Below, piece by piece: positions 37,925-45,931 of a stretch of DNA of 64,000 bases (positions are counted from its first letter, which is position 1; every line of letters begins with the position of its first letter). A program made the position numbers and the translations under genes. The stretch lies in assembly GCF_900129375.1 (NCBI RefSeq), contig NZ_FQVN01000012.1, forward strand, positions 1 through 64,000, in the 5' to 3' direction. This stretch comes from Streptoalloteichus hindustanus. GTDB taxonomy: Bacteria; Actinomycetota; Actinomycetes; Mycobacteriales; Pseudonocardiaceae. Under the pieces are notes generated by a model that saw only the letters and a list, made by a program, of their open reading frames with translations, was not told where the DNA came from and searched no databases.

Positions 37925-37958
37925 GGAAGGGCCCCGTCCGGTCGGACGGGGCCCTTCC
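37925..37958 (+). terminator. 16-bp stem terminator of acnA
   Basis: Arms 37925-37940 and 37943-37958 are perfectly complementary (in RNA probably 14 bp with a 6-nt loop). It starts 20 nt after the aconitase stop codon and precedes the permease start by 50 nt. Confidence 0.85.
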
Positions 37959-38007
37959 CGTCTTCCGGATCAGTCCCGACGCCTGGGCGTCGGAGGAGGG
38001 AGCGGCA

Positions 38008-38730
38008 GTGCTCAGCCCGAGCGCGCTGGCCGTCGCCGGCGCGGTCGCCCTCGTCGGAGCCGTGGTGCAGGGCGTCGCCGGCTTCGGCCTGAACCTGTTG
38101 TGCGCGCCGCTGCTGGTGTTGGTGGACCCGGCGTTGGTCCCGGTGCCCGTGTTGCTGGTCGCCACCGTGCAGTCGGGGTTGGGCGTGGCGCGGGAGCACG
38201 CGATGACGGACTGGCGCGGGGTCGGGTGGGCGGTGCTGGGCCGGGGGGGCGGGAACGTGCTGGGCATGCTCGTCGTGGCGTCGCTGCCGCTGCGGGAGTT
38301 CTCGCTCGTGGTGGCGGGATCGGTGTTGGTCTGCGTCGGGTTGTCGGTGGTCTCGTGGCGGCCGACGCCGACCCGCAACGGCCTGCTGCTCGCCGGCGCG
38401 GCCAGCGGCGCGTTCGGCACCACGTCGGCGATCGGCGGCCCGCCGATGGCGTTGATCTACCAGGGCGAGCGGGGTCCCCGGGTCCGGGCGACGCTGAGCG
38501 CCTACTTCCTGCTGGGCTCGATCACGTCCCTGGTGACGCTCGGGGTCGCCGGCCGGGTCGAGGTGGCGCACCTGTGGGCCGCGCTGTCGCTGCTGCCGTT
38601 CGTGGTGCTCGGCTTCGTGCTGTCCGGACCGCTGCGCCGGTTCCTCGACGCCGGCCGCGTGCGGCCCACGGTGCTGGTCACCTCCGCGGTGGCCGCCGTG
38701 CTCCTGGCCGGCCGGAGCCTGCTCGGCTGA
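38008..38730 (+). CDS. TauE/SafE-family sulfite/anion exporter
   Basis: 240-residue permease with about eight hydrophobic segments. The N-terminal half contains GAVVQGVAGFGLNLLCAPLLV and the C-terminal half GAASGAFGTTSAIGGPPMALIYQ, the two TauE/SafE repeat motifs. GTG 38008-38010 is chosen because GGAGGAGGGAGC lies at 37991-38002; the upstream frame reaches back through the acnA terminator and is not used. Family members export sulfite, sulfoacetate or related organosulfur anions. With ergothioneine genes 1-6 kb away a sulfur link is possible but not shown. Confidence 0.82.
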   Translation: MLSPSALAVAGAVALVGAVVQGVAGFGLNLLCAPLLVLVDPALVPVPVLLVATVQSGLGVAREHAMTDWRGVGWAVLGRGGGNVLGMLVVASLPLREFSLVVAGSVLVCVGLSVVSWRPTPTRNGLLLAGAASGAFGTTSAIGGPPMALIYQGERGPRVRATLSAYFLLGSITSLVTLGVAGRVEVAHLWAALSLLPFVVLGFVLSGPLRRFLDAGRVRPTVLVTSAVAAVLLAGRSLLG

Positions 38731-38841
38731 CCCCGGTCGCGGGCGGCCCCGAGCTGGTCATGACGGACGGGACGCTGGAGGCAGCCCCGCGCGGGGGCCG
38801 GCCGCAGACGAGACGCCGCCGGCCGGCCCCGCGGGCACACC

Positions 38842-38975
38842 CATCACCGGCTCGGGAACAGGTTTCACCCAGCCAGGTCCACCCCGGACCCGCCGAAATG
38901 TCAGACCCCTCCGCCATGATCTGAAAAGGGGGTTCCCCCCGCTTCAGCCCCGTAGATGGTCCCCCGGGGCGGCCC
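38842..38975. repeat. TGTCAG/GGGGGTTCCCCC element, copy 2
   Basis: Starts CATCACCGGC, then TTTCACCC, a CCAGG-CCACCCCGGA block, TGTCAGACCC (38899-38908), GCCATGATCTGAAAAGGGGG, TTCCCCCC and GTAGATGGTCCCCCGGG. The next copy follows at a period of 150 bp with the same order of blocks and most bases equal. Confidence 0.8.
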
Positions 38976-38991
38976 GGCGAGCACCGCGCCC

Positions 38992-39125
38992 CATCACCGG
39001 CCCGCGGACGGCTTTCACCCGACCAGGACCACCCCGGAACCCCAGAATTGTCAGACCCACCCGCGATGATCTGAAAAGGGGGTTCCCCCCTGCTCAGCCC
39101 GGTAGATGGTCCCCCGGGCGGCCGG
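38992..39125. repeat. TGTCAG/GGGGGTTCCCCC element, copy 3
   Basis: Direct tandem copy of 38842-38975. TGTCAGACCC lies at 39049-39058, followed by GATGATCTGAAAAGGGGG, TTCCCCCC and GTAGATGGTCCCCCGGG. It ends 20 nt before the nitroreductase stop codon and could act as its terminator. Confidence 0.8.
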
Positions 39126-39145
39126 GGCGGCCCGCGCGGCGGGGG

Positions 39146-39613
39146 TCAGCGCCGGGTCAACAGGAACACGCGGATCTGCCGTCCGGCACGGGCGGCGTAG
39201 GTGTTGTAGACCGGCCAGAGGCGGGTGATCTCCCGCCACGCCTCGGCCCGTTCGTCGCCGGTCAACAACGTCGCCCGCACCGGAACGGTCCGGCCACCGG
39301 CGATGACCTCGGCGTCGGGGTGGGCCAACAGGTTCGCCGACCACCCCGGGTGTTCCCGCAGCCCGTAGTGCGAGCCGATGACGAGGTGTCCGCCCCGGTA
39401 AGGGATGTGCAGCAACGCGACCTGCCGGGTCTGGCCGCTGCGCCGACCCGTGGTGTTGAGCAGCAACGTGGGCACGCCGAGCAGCGAGAGCGGGCGCACC
39501 CGGCCCGCGGTGCGCCGCTGCACCGCCAGGTCCAGCGGACCGAGGAACCGGCCGAACCTGCTGCTCCACGACTGTCGTTGGGCCCACTGGAAAGCCTGTC
39601 GTAACACGTTCAT
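39146..39613 (-). CDS. Deazaflavin (F420)-dependent nitroreductase family protein
   Basis: 155-residue split-barrel protein of the Ddn/FDOR-A type. GVPTLLLNTTGRRSGQTRQVALLHIPYRGGHLVIGSHYG is the F420-binding core, followed by HPGWSANLLAHPDAEVIAGGRTVPVRATLL and a C-terminal WPVYNTYAARAGRQIRVFLLTR. The N-terminus has an amphipathic helix (about residues 1-30) that may lie on the membrane. ATG 39611-39613 is used. Such enzymes reduce quinones, nitro compounds or aflatoxin-like molecules with F420H2. The substrate cannot be told. It stands between the repeat region and egtD. Confidence 0.9.
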   Translation of the reverse strand: MNVLRQAFQWAQRQSWSSRFGRFLGPLDLAVQRRTAGRVRPLSLLGVPTLLLNTTGRRSGQTRQVALLHIPYRGGHLVIGSHYGLREHPGWSANLLAHPDAEVIAGGRTVPVRATLLTGDERAEAWREITRLWPVYNTYAARAGRQIRVFLLTRR

Positions 39614-39763
39614 GCCCCCATCGTCGTCGCCCTCGCGCCGCGGGGCGAACCCGTTCCCCGAACGGAGCAACACCCGAGGGCAGGACCGCGCGGCACCGTC
39701 CACTCCAATCGTCCACAATGGACATCAGACAGATGGCCAGATGCGTCCCGGGCAAACGAGGCG

Positions 39764-40735
39764 CTACACCGCCTGCGCCAGCGAGAGCCCGAAGCGCATG
39801 CCATCGTCCGTCCACAGTCGACGGAGCGCGAACCCGGCCGCGGACAGCTCGTCGGCCACGCGCTCCGGGCGGAACTTCGCCGAGACCTCCGTCCGCAGGT
39901 CCTCCCCCGCGGCGAAGGAGACCTCCAGGTCGAGCGCCGCGACCCGCACCCGCATGTCCCGCAGGGCGCGCAGCCGCATCTCGATCCACTCCTGCTCGGC
40001 GTTCCACAGCGCCACGTGGTCGAAGGCTGCGACGTCGAAGGCCGCGGTGAGCTCCCGGTTCACCACGCGCAGCACGTTGCGGTTGAACTCCGCGGTCACC
40101 CCCTCGGCGTCGTCGTAGGCGCGCACCAGCACACCCGGGTCCTTCACCAGGTCCGTGCCCAGCAACAGGAACTCGCCGTGCCGCAGGACGTGCCGCAGCT
40201 CCTTGAGGAACCAGGACCGCTCCTGCGGCAGCAGGTTGCCGATGGTCCCGCCGAGGAAGGCGACCAGGCGCCGCGCGTCCTCGGTCGGGATGCTCAGCCG
40301 CTCGGTGAAGTCGGCCACGATGCCGTGCACCGTCAGGCCCGGGTAGTCCGCGGCCACGGCCGCGAGCGCCGCCCGCAGCGCCGGCTCGGACACGTCCAGC
40401 GGCACGAAGCGGCGCAACGAGCCGTGCGCGACCAGGGCGTCCAGCAGCAGCCGGGTCTTCTCCGACGAGCCCGAGCCCAGCTCGACGAGCTCCTCCGCGT
40501 CGGTCAGCTCCGCGATGGCGGTGGCGCGCGCGGCGAGCACCTCGCGCTCGGCCCTGGTCGGGTAGTACTCGTCGAGCGTGGTGATGCGGTCGAACAACGC
40601 GCTGCCCCGCGCGTCGTAGAACCACTTGGGCGACAACCACTTCGGGGCGTCGGTCAGCCCGGCGCGCACGTCGGAGCGCAACGCGACGGCCGCGTCCCGC
40701 TCGGTGAAGCGCACCTCCAGCACGGGATCGGTCAT
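39764..40735 (-). CDS. egtD: L-histidine N-alpha-methyltransferase EgtD
   Basis: 323-residue methyltransferase that makes hercynine from histidine with three SAM molecules. Marks are PKWLSPKWFYDARGSALFDRIT, LPEYYPTRAE-like ITTLDEYYPTRAEREVL, the SAM loop VELGSGSSEKTRLLLDAL, FLGGTIGNLLPQE and the histidine-pocket end WTDDGMRFGLSLA. ATG 40733-40735 shares bases with the EgtC stop (ATGA). Last gene of egtABCD. Length fits the mycobacterial enzyme (about 320). Confidence 0.95.
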   Translation of the reverse strand: MTDPVLEVRFTERDAAVALRSDVRAGLTDAPKWLSPKWFYDARGSALFDRITTLDEYYPTRAEREVLAARATAIAELTDAEELVELGSGSSEKTRLLLDALVAHGSLRRFVPLDVSEPALRAALAAVAADYPGLTVHGIVADFTERLSIPTEDARRLVAFLGGTIGNLLPQERSWFLKELRHVLRHGEFLLLGTDLVKDPGVLVRAYDDAEGVTAEFNRNVLRVVNRELTAAFDVAAFDHVALWNAEQEWIEMRLRALRDMRVRVAALDLEVSFAAGEDLRTEVSAKFRPERVADELSAAGFALRRLWTDDGMRFGLSLAQAV

Positions 40736-41511
40736 CGGGTTCCTGTCGGGATCGGGCCGCCCCACCGAGGGGCCAGCGGATGGAGCTCCACACCGGACCG
40801 GTCGGCGACCACGAGGTGCTGGTCGGGCACCGCCCGCCAGGCCGGGTCGTCGTCCCACGGCTCGGAGCTGACCGCGACCGACCCCCGGCCCGCCAGCACC
40901 GACAGCGAGTGGGTCCAGGTCGTGGCGACCACGACCTCGCCGTTGGTCAGCAGGAGGTTGAGCCGGGCGCCCGGCGCCTCCGCCGCCACGGTCAGCACCA
41001 GGCTGGCCAGCGCGTCGCCGGGCTCAGTGCCCTTGCGCAGCTCACGGCGCAGCAACAGCCACAGCAACGCGGAGTCCATCGGGGCCTCGATGGTCAGCAG
41101 CTCGGTCACCGGGAGCTGCTCGGCGAGCCGGGCCACCGAGTCCGGCCAGCCCCTGACCGCCCCGTTGTGCGCGAACAGCCAGCCGTCGTCGGTGAACGGC
41201 GCGCACGCGGTCGCCACGACCGGCATCCCGACGGTCGCCGAGCGGACCGAGGCCAGCACCGCGCCGGACCGGGTCACCGCCGCCAGCTCGGCGAACCCGA
41301 CGTCCGACCACAGTGGACTGGTGGTGCGGTGGCGCACCGGGGGGCCGTCCGGCGTCGGGAACCAGCCCACGCCGAACCCGTCCGCGTTGAGCGCGCCCCC
41401 GCCGCGCGAGTCGCGGGGCGCCCAGGACTGCCGCAGCAGCGAGTGCGGCGGGTCCAGGACCAGCTCCGCGAGGGACCGCGGCGGGCCGAGGTAGGCCAGG
41501 TGCCGGCACAC
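40732..41511 (-). CDS. egtC: Ergothioneine amidohydrolase EgtC
   Basis: 259-residue class II glutamine-amidotransferase-like hydrolase. GTG 41509-41511 gives VCRHLAYLG, so that after Met removal Cys2 is the N-terminal nucleophile, as in known EgtC. Other motifs are NADGFGVGWF, ASVRSATVGMPV and FAHNGAVRGW. It cuts the gamma-glutamyl group from hercynyl-gamma-glutamyl-cysteine sulfoxide. The start is 5 nt behind the EgtB stop and the end overlaps EgtD, so the genes are coupled. Confidence 0.94.
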   Translation of the reverse strand: MCRHLAYLGPPRSLAELVLDPPHSLLRQSWAPRDSRGGGALNADGFGVGWFPTPDGPPVRHRTTSPLWSDVGFAELAAVTRSGAVLASVRSATVGMPVVATACAPFTDDGWLFAHNGAVRGWPDSVARLAEQLPVTELLTIEAPMDSALLWLLLRRELRKGTEPGDALASLVLTVAAEAPGARLNLLLTNGEVVVATTWTHSLSVLAGRGSVAVSSEPWDDDPAWRAVPDQHLVVADRSGVELHPLAPRWGGPIPTGTR

Positions 41512-41516
41512 CGCGG

Positions 41517-42854
41517 TTACCCCAGCTCGTCCGGCCGCGGGTCGCGGGCGCAGCGGAAGCCGCAGAAGATCTGCCGGCGGACCGGGAGGTCCCAGTTGCG
41601 GAAGGTCCCCCGGCAGGCGAGCGGGTCGGTGCCGAACGAGCCGCCGCGCAGGACCTTGTACCGGTCGCCGAAGAACACCTCGGAGTACTCGCGGTACGGG
41701 AACGCGGCGAACCCCGGGTAGCCGTGGAAGTCGGTGCTGGTCCACTCCCAGACGTCGCCGACGAGCTGCCGCGCGCCGCACGGCGCCGCCCCCGCCGGGT
41801 AGCTGCCGGTGGGCGCGGGCCGCAGGTGCCGCTGCCCGAGGTTCGCGTGCGCCGGCCCCGGGTCCTCGTCGCCCCAGGGATAGCGCAGGGACCGGCCGCT
41901 GACCGGGTCGAAGCGGGCGGCCTTCTCCCACTCCGCCTCGGTCGGCAGCCGGCGGCCCGCCCAGCGGGCGTACGCCTCGGCCTCGAAGTAGCAGACGTGC
42001 AGCACGGGCTCGTCCGGCGGCAGCGGCTCGACCCGGCCGAACCGGGTGCGCCACCACCGGCCGTCGCTGTCGCGCTCCCAGAACTGGGGCGCGGTCAGCT
42101 CCGCCCGGCTCCGGTGCGCCCAGCCCGGCCCGCTCCACCAGCGCGGGTCGTCGTAGCCGCCCGCCTCGACGAACCCGAGGTAGTCGGCGTTGCTCACGGG
42201 CACCGTGTCGACGACGAAGGTCGGGACGTCCACGACGTGCGCCGGGCGCTCGTTGTCCAGCGCCCACGGCTCGGTGGAGGTGCCCATGGTGAACGGACCG
42301 CCCGGCACCACCACCTCGCGGGGCAGCCGGCCGGCGTCGGCGGGGGCCGGCGGCACGGGCTCGTCGGCCAGCGCCGGCGAGCCGACCCGGAGCTGGTGGG
42401 TGGCCAGCATCGTCTCGTCGTGCTGGTGCTCGTGCTGAAGGATCATGCCGAAGCCGAAGGCGGCGTCGACCAGGGGCCGCCCGCTCAGCGGGACGCGGTC
42501 CAGCACGTCGAGGACCTTGTCCCTGACCTCGCGCACGTAGGACCGGGCCTCGGCGGGGTCGAGCAGCGGCAGCAGGGGGCGGTCCTTCCTGGGGTGCCGG
42601 AACGCGTCGTAGAGCTCGTCGATGTCGCACCGCACGGGCTCGCGGCCGCCGACGTCGCGCACGAGCCACAGCTCCTCCTGGTTGCCGATGTGCGCGAGGT
42701 CCCAGACCAGGGGTGACATCAGCGGGGAGTGCTGCCGGACGAGGTCGGCGTCGTCGACGGCGTCGGTGAGCGCGGCGCTGCGCGCACGGGTCCTGGTCAG
42801 CTCCGCGGCCACGTGCGCGCGCAGCCGTTCGCTCGGCATGTCCTCCGGGGTCAT
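41517..42854 (-). CDS. egtB: Ergothioneine sulfoxide synthase EgtB
   Basis: 445-residue non-heme iron enzyme that joins hercynine and gamma-glutamylcysteine with O2. The DinB-like N-terminal part holds the iron ligands His55 (LAHIGNQEELW) and His141/His145 (QHEHQHDETML). The C-terminal FGE-sulfatase domain has GGPFTMGTST, RWAGRRLPTEAEWEKAARF, YPWGDEDP, VWEWTSTDF and CGFRCARD. ATG 42852-42854 overlaps the EgtA stop. Family length is typical. The use of gamma-glutamylcysteine fits the presence of EgtA and EgtC. Confidence 0.95.
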   Translation of the reverse strand: MTPEDMPSERLRAHVAAELTRTRARSAALTDAVDDADLVRQHSPLMSPLVWDLAHIGNQEELWLVRDVGGREPVRCDIDELYDAFRHPRKDRPLLPLLDPAEARSYVREVRDKVLDVLDRVPLSGRPLVDAAFGFGMILQHEHQHDETMLATHQLRVGSPALADEPVPPAPADAGRLPREVVVPGGPFTMGTSTEPWALDNERPAHVVDVPTFVVDTVPVSNADYLGFVEAGGYDDPRWWSGPGWAHRSRAELTAPQFWERDSDGRWWRTRFGRVEPLPPDEPVLHVCYFEAEAYARWAGRRLPTEAEWEKAARFDPVSGRSLRYPWGDEDPGPAHANLGQRHLRPAPTGSYPAGAAPCGARQLVGDVWEWTSTDFHGYPGFAAFPYREYSEVFFGDRYKVLRGGSFGTDPLACRGTFRNWDLPVRRQIFCGFRCARDPRPDELG

Positions 42855-44110
42855 CGGCGTGCTCCTCCCGTCGGCCCCGCACCCGCCCCGCCGGGCGGTC
42901 GCAGCTTGGCGCGCAGTCGCTCCAGCACCGGCTCCGCCGCGCCGTCGGGCAGGTCGACGTCCCCGACCGCGTCGCGCACCAGGTCGAACAACCCGTGGGC
43001 GACCCTGGCGAGCGCGGGGTCGCGCAGCCCCTCCCGCGCCGCCTGCACCCAGTGCGACGCGGTCGGCGCCGCCAGCTCCAGCACGGCGTCCACAGTGGAC
43101 TCCCGGGCGAACAGCGCGGCCAGCGCCACCACCGGCGGCACCCAGTCGTCGCCCGGCTGGGTGTCCAGGTACCGCACCTCCAGGTAACCCCGCGGCCGCA
43201 CCGGCGGGAACATCGTGCTCATGTGGTAGTCGAGGTCCTCCACCGTCGGCGCGGGCGCGAACGCCCCGGCGATCCAGTCGGCGAAGCTCACCCCCGGCGG
43301 GGCGTCCCACACCCCGTTCGCCCTGCGCACGCAGACCAGCGGGGTCTGGAGGACCCGGCGCGCCCAGCCGGCCGCCGGGTCGCCGTTGATCACGGCCGGT
43401 CGGGTCCTCGGCGGGTCGGTCCCGAACAGCGAGGCCATCCGCGAGGACACCCAGCCGGTCCGCTCCCCCGCCAGCACCGGCGAGTTCGCGAAGGCGGCGG
43501 AGAGCGCGGGACCCACGGCGTGGACCGCCGCCCACCGGGCCGCGACGCGGTCCGGCTCCCCCGCGTCGAGACAGACCTGGAGGCCGGCGGTGCTGCACAT
43601 CATGGTGTTGCCGTCCGGTCCGATCCGGTCGAAGGCGCGTTGCATCGCCTCGTACCGGGGGATCTGGAGCAGCCGCGTTGGCGGTCGGTGGGCGTCGATC
43701 CCGTGCTCGCCGAGCACCAGGCCCGCGCCGGCCAGCAGGGCGACGAGCTGGGCGACGTCGGCGAAGGTCGCCGCGACGAGGCCGGCCAGCGAGGAGTGCG
43801 GCGCGCTGGAGATCTCGACCTGGCCACCGGGCTCGACGGTCACCGTGGAACCGTGGTCCAGCGGGCGGTGCGGGCCCTCGGGCGCCAGCGTCGGCGGGGC
43901 GTACGGGCCGAGCGCGGCGGCGAGCTGCGGGGCCGCCAGCGGCCGGCCGGGGTCGGCGCGGTGGTGCACCACCCACTCCAGCTCGACCCCGAGCAGGCGG
44001 GGCGGGCCGGGGGCGAAGGCGACCGAGGCGATGTGGGACTCGGCCTCGGCCCGGGAACGCAACAGTCGGGGAGCTCGGTCGGCGTCATCAGCGATGCGGA
44101 GCGCAGTCAC
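42851..44110 (-). CDS. egtA: Glutamate-cysteine ligase EgtA
   Basis: 419-residue GCS2-type ligase that supplies gamma-glutamylcysteine for EgtB. LLGVELEWVVHHRADPGRPL, VEPGGQVEISSAPHSSL and TMMCSTAGLQVCLDAGEPD match the ligase core, with YLEVRYLDTQPGDDWVPP near the C-terminus. GTG 44108-44110 has AGGGGGTGG upstream. First gene of the operon; the order EgtA-B-C-D equals mycobacteria. No pyridoxal-phosphate C-S lyase (EgtE) follows, so this last step must be coded elsewhere. Confidence 0.93.
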   Translation of the reverse strand: MTALRIADDADRAPRLLRSRAEAESHIASVAFAPGPPRLLGVELEWVVHHRADPGRPLAAPQLAAALGPYAPPTLAPEGPHRPLDHGSTVTVEPGGQVEISSAPHSSLAGLVAATFADVAQLVALLAGAGLVLGEHGIDAHRPPTRLLQIPRYEAMQRAFDRIGPDGNTMMCSTAGLQVCLDAGEPDRVAARWAAVHAVGPALSAAFANSPVLAGERTGWVSSRMASLFGTDPPRTRPAVINGDPAAGWARRVLQTPLVCVRRANGVWDAPPGVSFADWIAGAFAPAPTVEDLDYHMSTMFPPVRPRGYLEVRYLDTQPGDDWVPPVVALAALFARESTVDAVLELAAPTASHWVQAAREGLRDPALARVAHGLFDLVRDAVGDVDLPDGAAEPVLERLRAKLRPPGGAGAGPTGGARR

Positions 44111-44310
44111 AGCGCCACCCCCTGTAATCGCCTGGCCTTGAAGCTACACAACCCGGGGTTCTTTCGCACCCATCGGTGCGGGCCAACGGGGCTTGCGGGC
44201 TCGTTCGTTCGCTACCAGCATCGGCTTCCCGCGCTGGTCCCGCAGATCGAGCGACACACCCACAGGGGGGTGTTCGGGTTCGCCGGGCGCCCCGTTCGGT
44301 GAGACACGAG

Positions 44311-44336
44311 ACGCAAGCCGTACGTACGGATTGCGT
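44311..44336. promoter_or_regulatory. 26-bp palindromic operator before the TetR gene
   Basis: ACGCAA at 44311-44316, a perfect 12-bp core CCGTACGTACGG (44318-44329) and TTGCGT at 44331-44336 form a palindrome with a single mismatched pair (44317/44330). It lies 30 nt before the TetR start and between it and the egtA promoter. Likely autoregulatory site; control of egtA is possible. Confidence 0.65.
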
Positions 44337-44365
44337 AGCCAACGCGGGGCTGACACGATCGACCG

Positions 44366-44971
44366 GTGCCCCGGGTGAGCCAGGACCACCTCGACGCGCG
44401 TCGCCGCCAGATCCTCGACGGCGCACGGTCCTGTTTCGCGCGCTTCGGGTACGAGGGTGCCACGGTGCGCCGGCTGGAGGAGGCGACCGGGCTGTCCCGT
44501 GGAGCGATCTTCCACCACTTCCGGGACAAGGAGACGTTGTTCCTCGCGCTCGCCGAGGACGACGCGCGGCGGATGGCCGACGTCGTCGCCGAGCAGGGTC
44601 TGGTCCAGGTGATGCGGAACCTGCTGGCGGAGCGCGCCGACACCGTCGGCGAGCACCCGGCCGAGTGGCTGGGCACCCGGCTGGAGGTCTCCCGGCGGCT
44701 GCGTACCGACCCCGACTTCCGCGCCCGGTGGGCCGAGCGCTCCGAGCAGCTCACCGCCGCCACCCGCGCCCGGTTGGAACGGCAGCGTGACGCCGGCAAG
44801 CTGCGCGACGACGTCGACGTCACCGTGCTGACGGCGTTCCTGGAGCTGGTGCTGGAGGGCCTGGTGTCGCACCTGGCCATGGGCCTGCCCGCCGACGACC
44901 TGGACGTCGTGCTCGACCTGGTCGAGGAGAGCGTGCGGCGGCACCGCAGGGCCGGCGCCGTCCTGGACTGA
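44366..44971 (+). CDS. TetR-family regulator resembling AcnR
   Basis: 201-residue repressor. The helix-turn-helix is RRRQILDGARSCFARFGYEGATVRRLEEATGLSRGAIFHHF, the form seen in AcnR-like regulators found next to aconitase genes of corynebacteria and mycobacteria, and DARRMADVVAEQGLVQVMRNLLAE continues this likeness. GTG 44366 gives MPRVSQDHL. It is 6.5 kb from acnA, whose promoter holds an AcnR box. The AcnR link is inferred from memory of the family and not from alignment. Confidence 0.75.
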   Translation: MPRVSQDHLDARRRQILDGARSCFARFGYEGATVRRLEEATGLSRGAIFHHFRDKETLFLALAEDDARRMADVVAEQGLVQVMRNLLAERADTVGEHPAEWLGTRLEVSRRLRTDPDFRARWAERSEQLTAATRARLERQRDAGKLRDDVDVTVLTAFLELVLEGLVSHLAMGLPADDLDVVLDLVEESVRRHRRAGAVLD

Positions 44972-45063
44972 CCCGACCCCATCCCGCCGGACCCCATGCC
45001 GGCAGCCCTCATCCGAACAACCCGGACCCGTGACCCGGCGGGCGATTCGGGCCAGGATTGCGC

Positions 45064-45699
45064 TCAGGCGGCGGTGTCCGGCAACGACTCGCCCAGCCCC
45101 GGCACCGCGGTCACCCCCTCGGCGACCAGGTCGAAGGCCCGGTCCACCTCGGCCAGCAGGTCGCCGCCGCCCCCGGAGCGCAGCCAGCGCACGACCACGG
45201 CGACCAGCGCGCCGACCAGCGCGCCGACCGCCGCCGTCACCAGCGCCTCATCCGTCCCCGGCCTCAGCCGGGCGGTGAGCACGGCGACCACCTCGACCTG
45301 CGCCTCGGACAGCCGCACCAGCGTCTTGGCCCGCACCTCGGGCACCGAGAAGATCATCCGCAGCCGGTTCCGCTCCCGCTCGCCGGGGGCGACGATGGTC
45401 TCGGCGACCACCTGCCGGATCGAGCTCCGGAGCTGGTCGAGCAGCGGCGCGTCCGGCGGGGCCGCCCGCAACCCGGCCAGGAACAGCTCGAACCGCTCGT
45501 CGGTGCGGACGAACGCCACGTCCTCCTTGGACCGGAAGTGGCCGAAGAACGTGCGCGGCGAGACGTCGGCGGCCGCCGCGATGTCAGCCACGGTGGTGGC
45601 GTGGAAACCGCGCTCGACGAACAACCGCAGGGCGGCGTCGGCGAGCGCGTGACGGGTCCTGTTCTTCTTCCGTTCGCGAAGTCCTCGCTGCTCGGTCAT
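45064..45699 (-). CDS. TetR-family transcriptional regulator
   Basis: 211-residue regulator. The HTH is RTRHALADAALRLFVERGFHATTVADIAAAADVSPRTFFGHF with the next line KEDVAF. The C-terminal part resembles MftR/TetR_C_33-like ligand domains (LVRLSEAQVEVVAVLTARL). ATG 45697-45699. It is divergent from an MFS transporter 230 nt away, the usual repressor/efflux pair. Ligand unknown. Confidence 0.9.
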   Translation of the reverse strand: MTEQRGLRERKKNRTRHALADAALRLFVERGFHATTVADIAAAADVSPRTFFGHFRSKEDVAFVRTDERFELFLAGLRAAPPDAPLLDQLRSSIRQVVAETIVAPGERERNRLRMIFSVPEVRAKTLVRLSEAQVEVVAVLTARLRPGTDEALVTAAVGALVGALVAVVVRWLRSGGGGDLLAEVDRAFDLVAEGVTAVPGLGESLPDTAA

Positions 45700-45715
45700 C
45701 GGCCGTTATCGTACG

Positions 45716-45726
45716 GCGTTCAACGC
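45716..45726. promoter_or_regulatory. Small palindrome before the TetR gene
   Basis: GCGTT at 45716-45720 and AACGC at 45722-45726 with one base between form an 11-bp palindrome 17 nt upstream of the TetR start. A candidate part of its operator; another GGCGTT lies at 45732. Confidence 0.35.
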
Positions 45727-45931
45727 ATTTCGGCGTTCCCTGAATTACGGTCCGCACCCGGTCTTCCTCCGCCGACCGGAGGCGGCCGAACCGACGGTCA
45801 GCGCAATTCTTCGGACCGGCTCGAAACACTCGTGAGCGATGGTAGGGCGAATTGCCGCCAAGCGCGGCCCGAGCGGGACGCGACCACGAGGAGGACGCGG
45901 GTGCCCATGACCGAGCCGGCGGGGCGGGGGC

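Larger units (their letters stand above)
38731..39145. other. Intergenic repeat region
   Basis: 415 bp between convergent genes (permease and nitroreductase). It contains a 10-bp stem (38794-38803 with 38821-38830) and two consecutive copies of the TGTCAG/GGGGGTTCCCCC element. No gene is visible. Confidence 0.6.

Noticed and set aside
39711-39723. GTCCA-CAA-TGGAC palindrome before the nitroreductase as operator
   Set aside because: Short and similar to the scattered TGGAC word; no regulator gene adjacent, so not listed as a feature.
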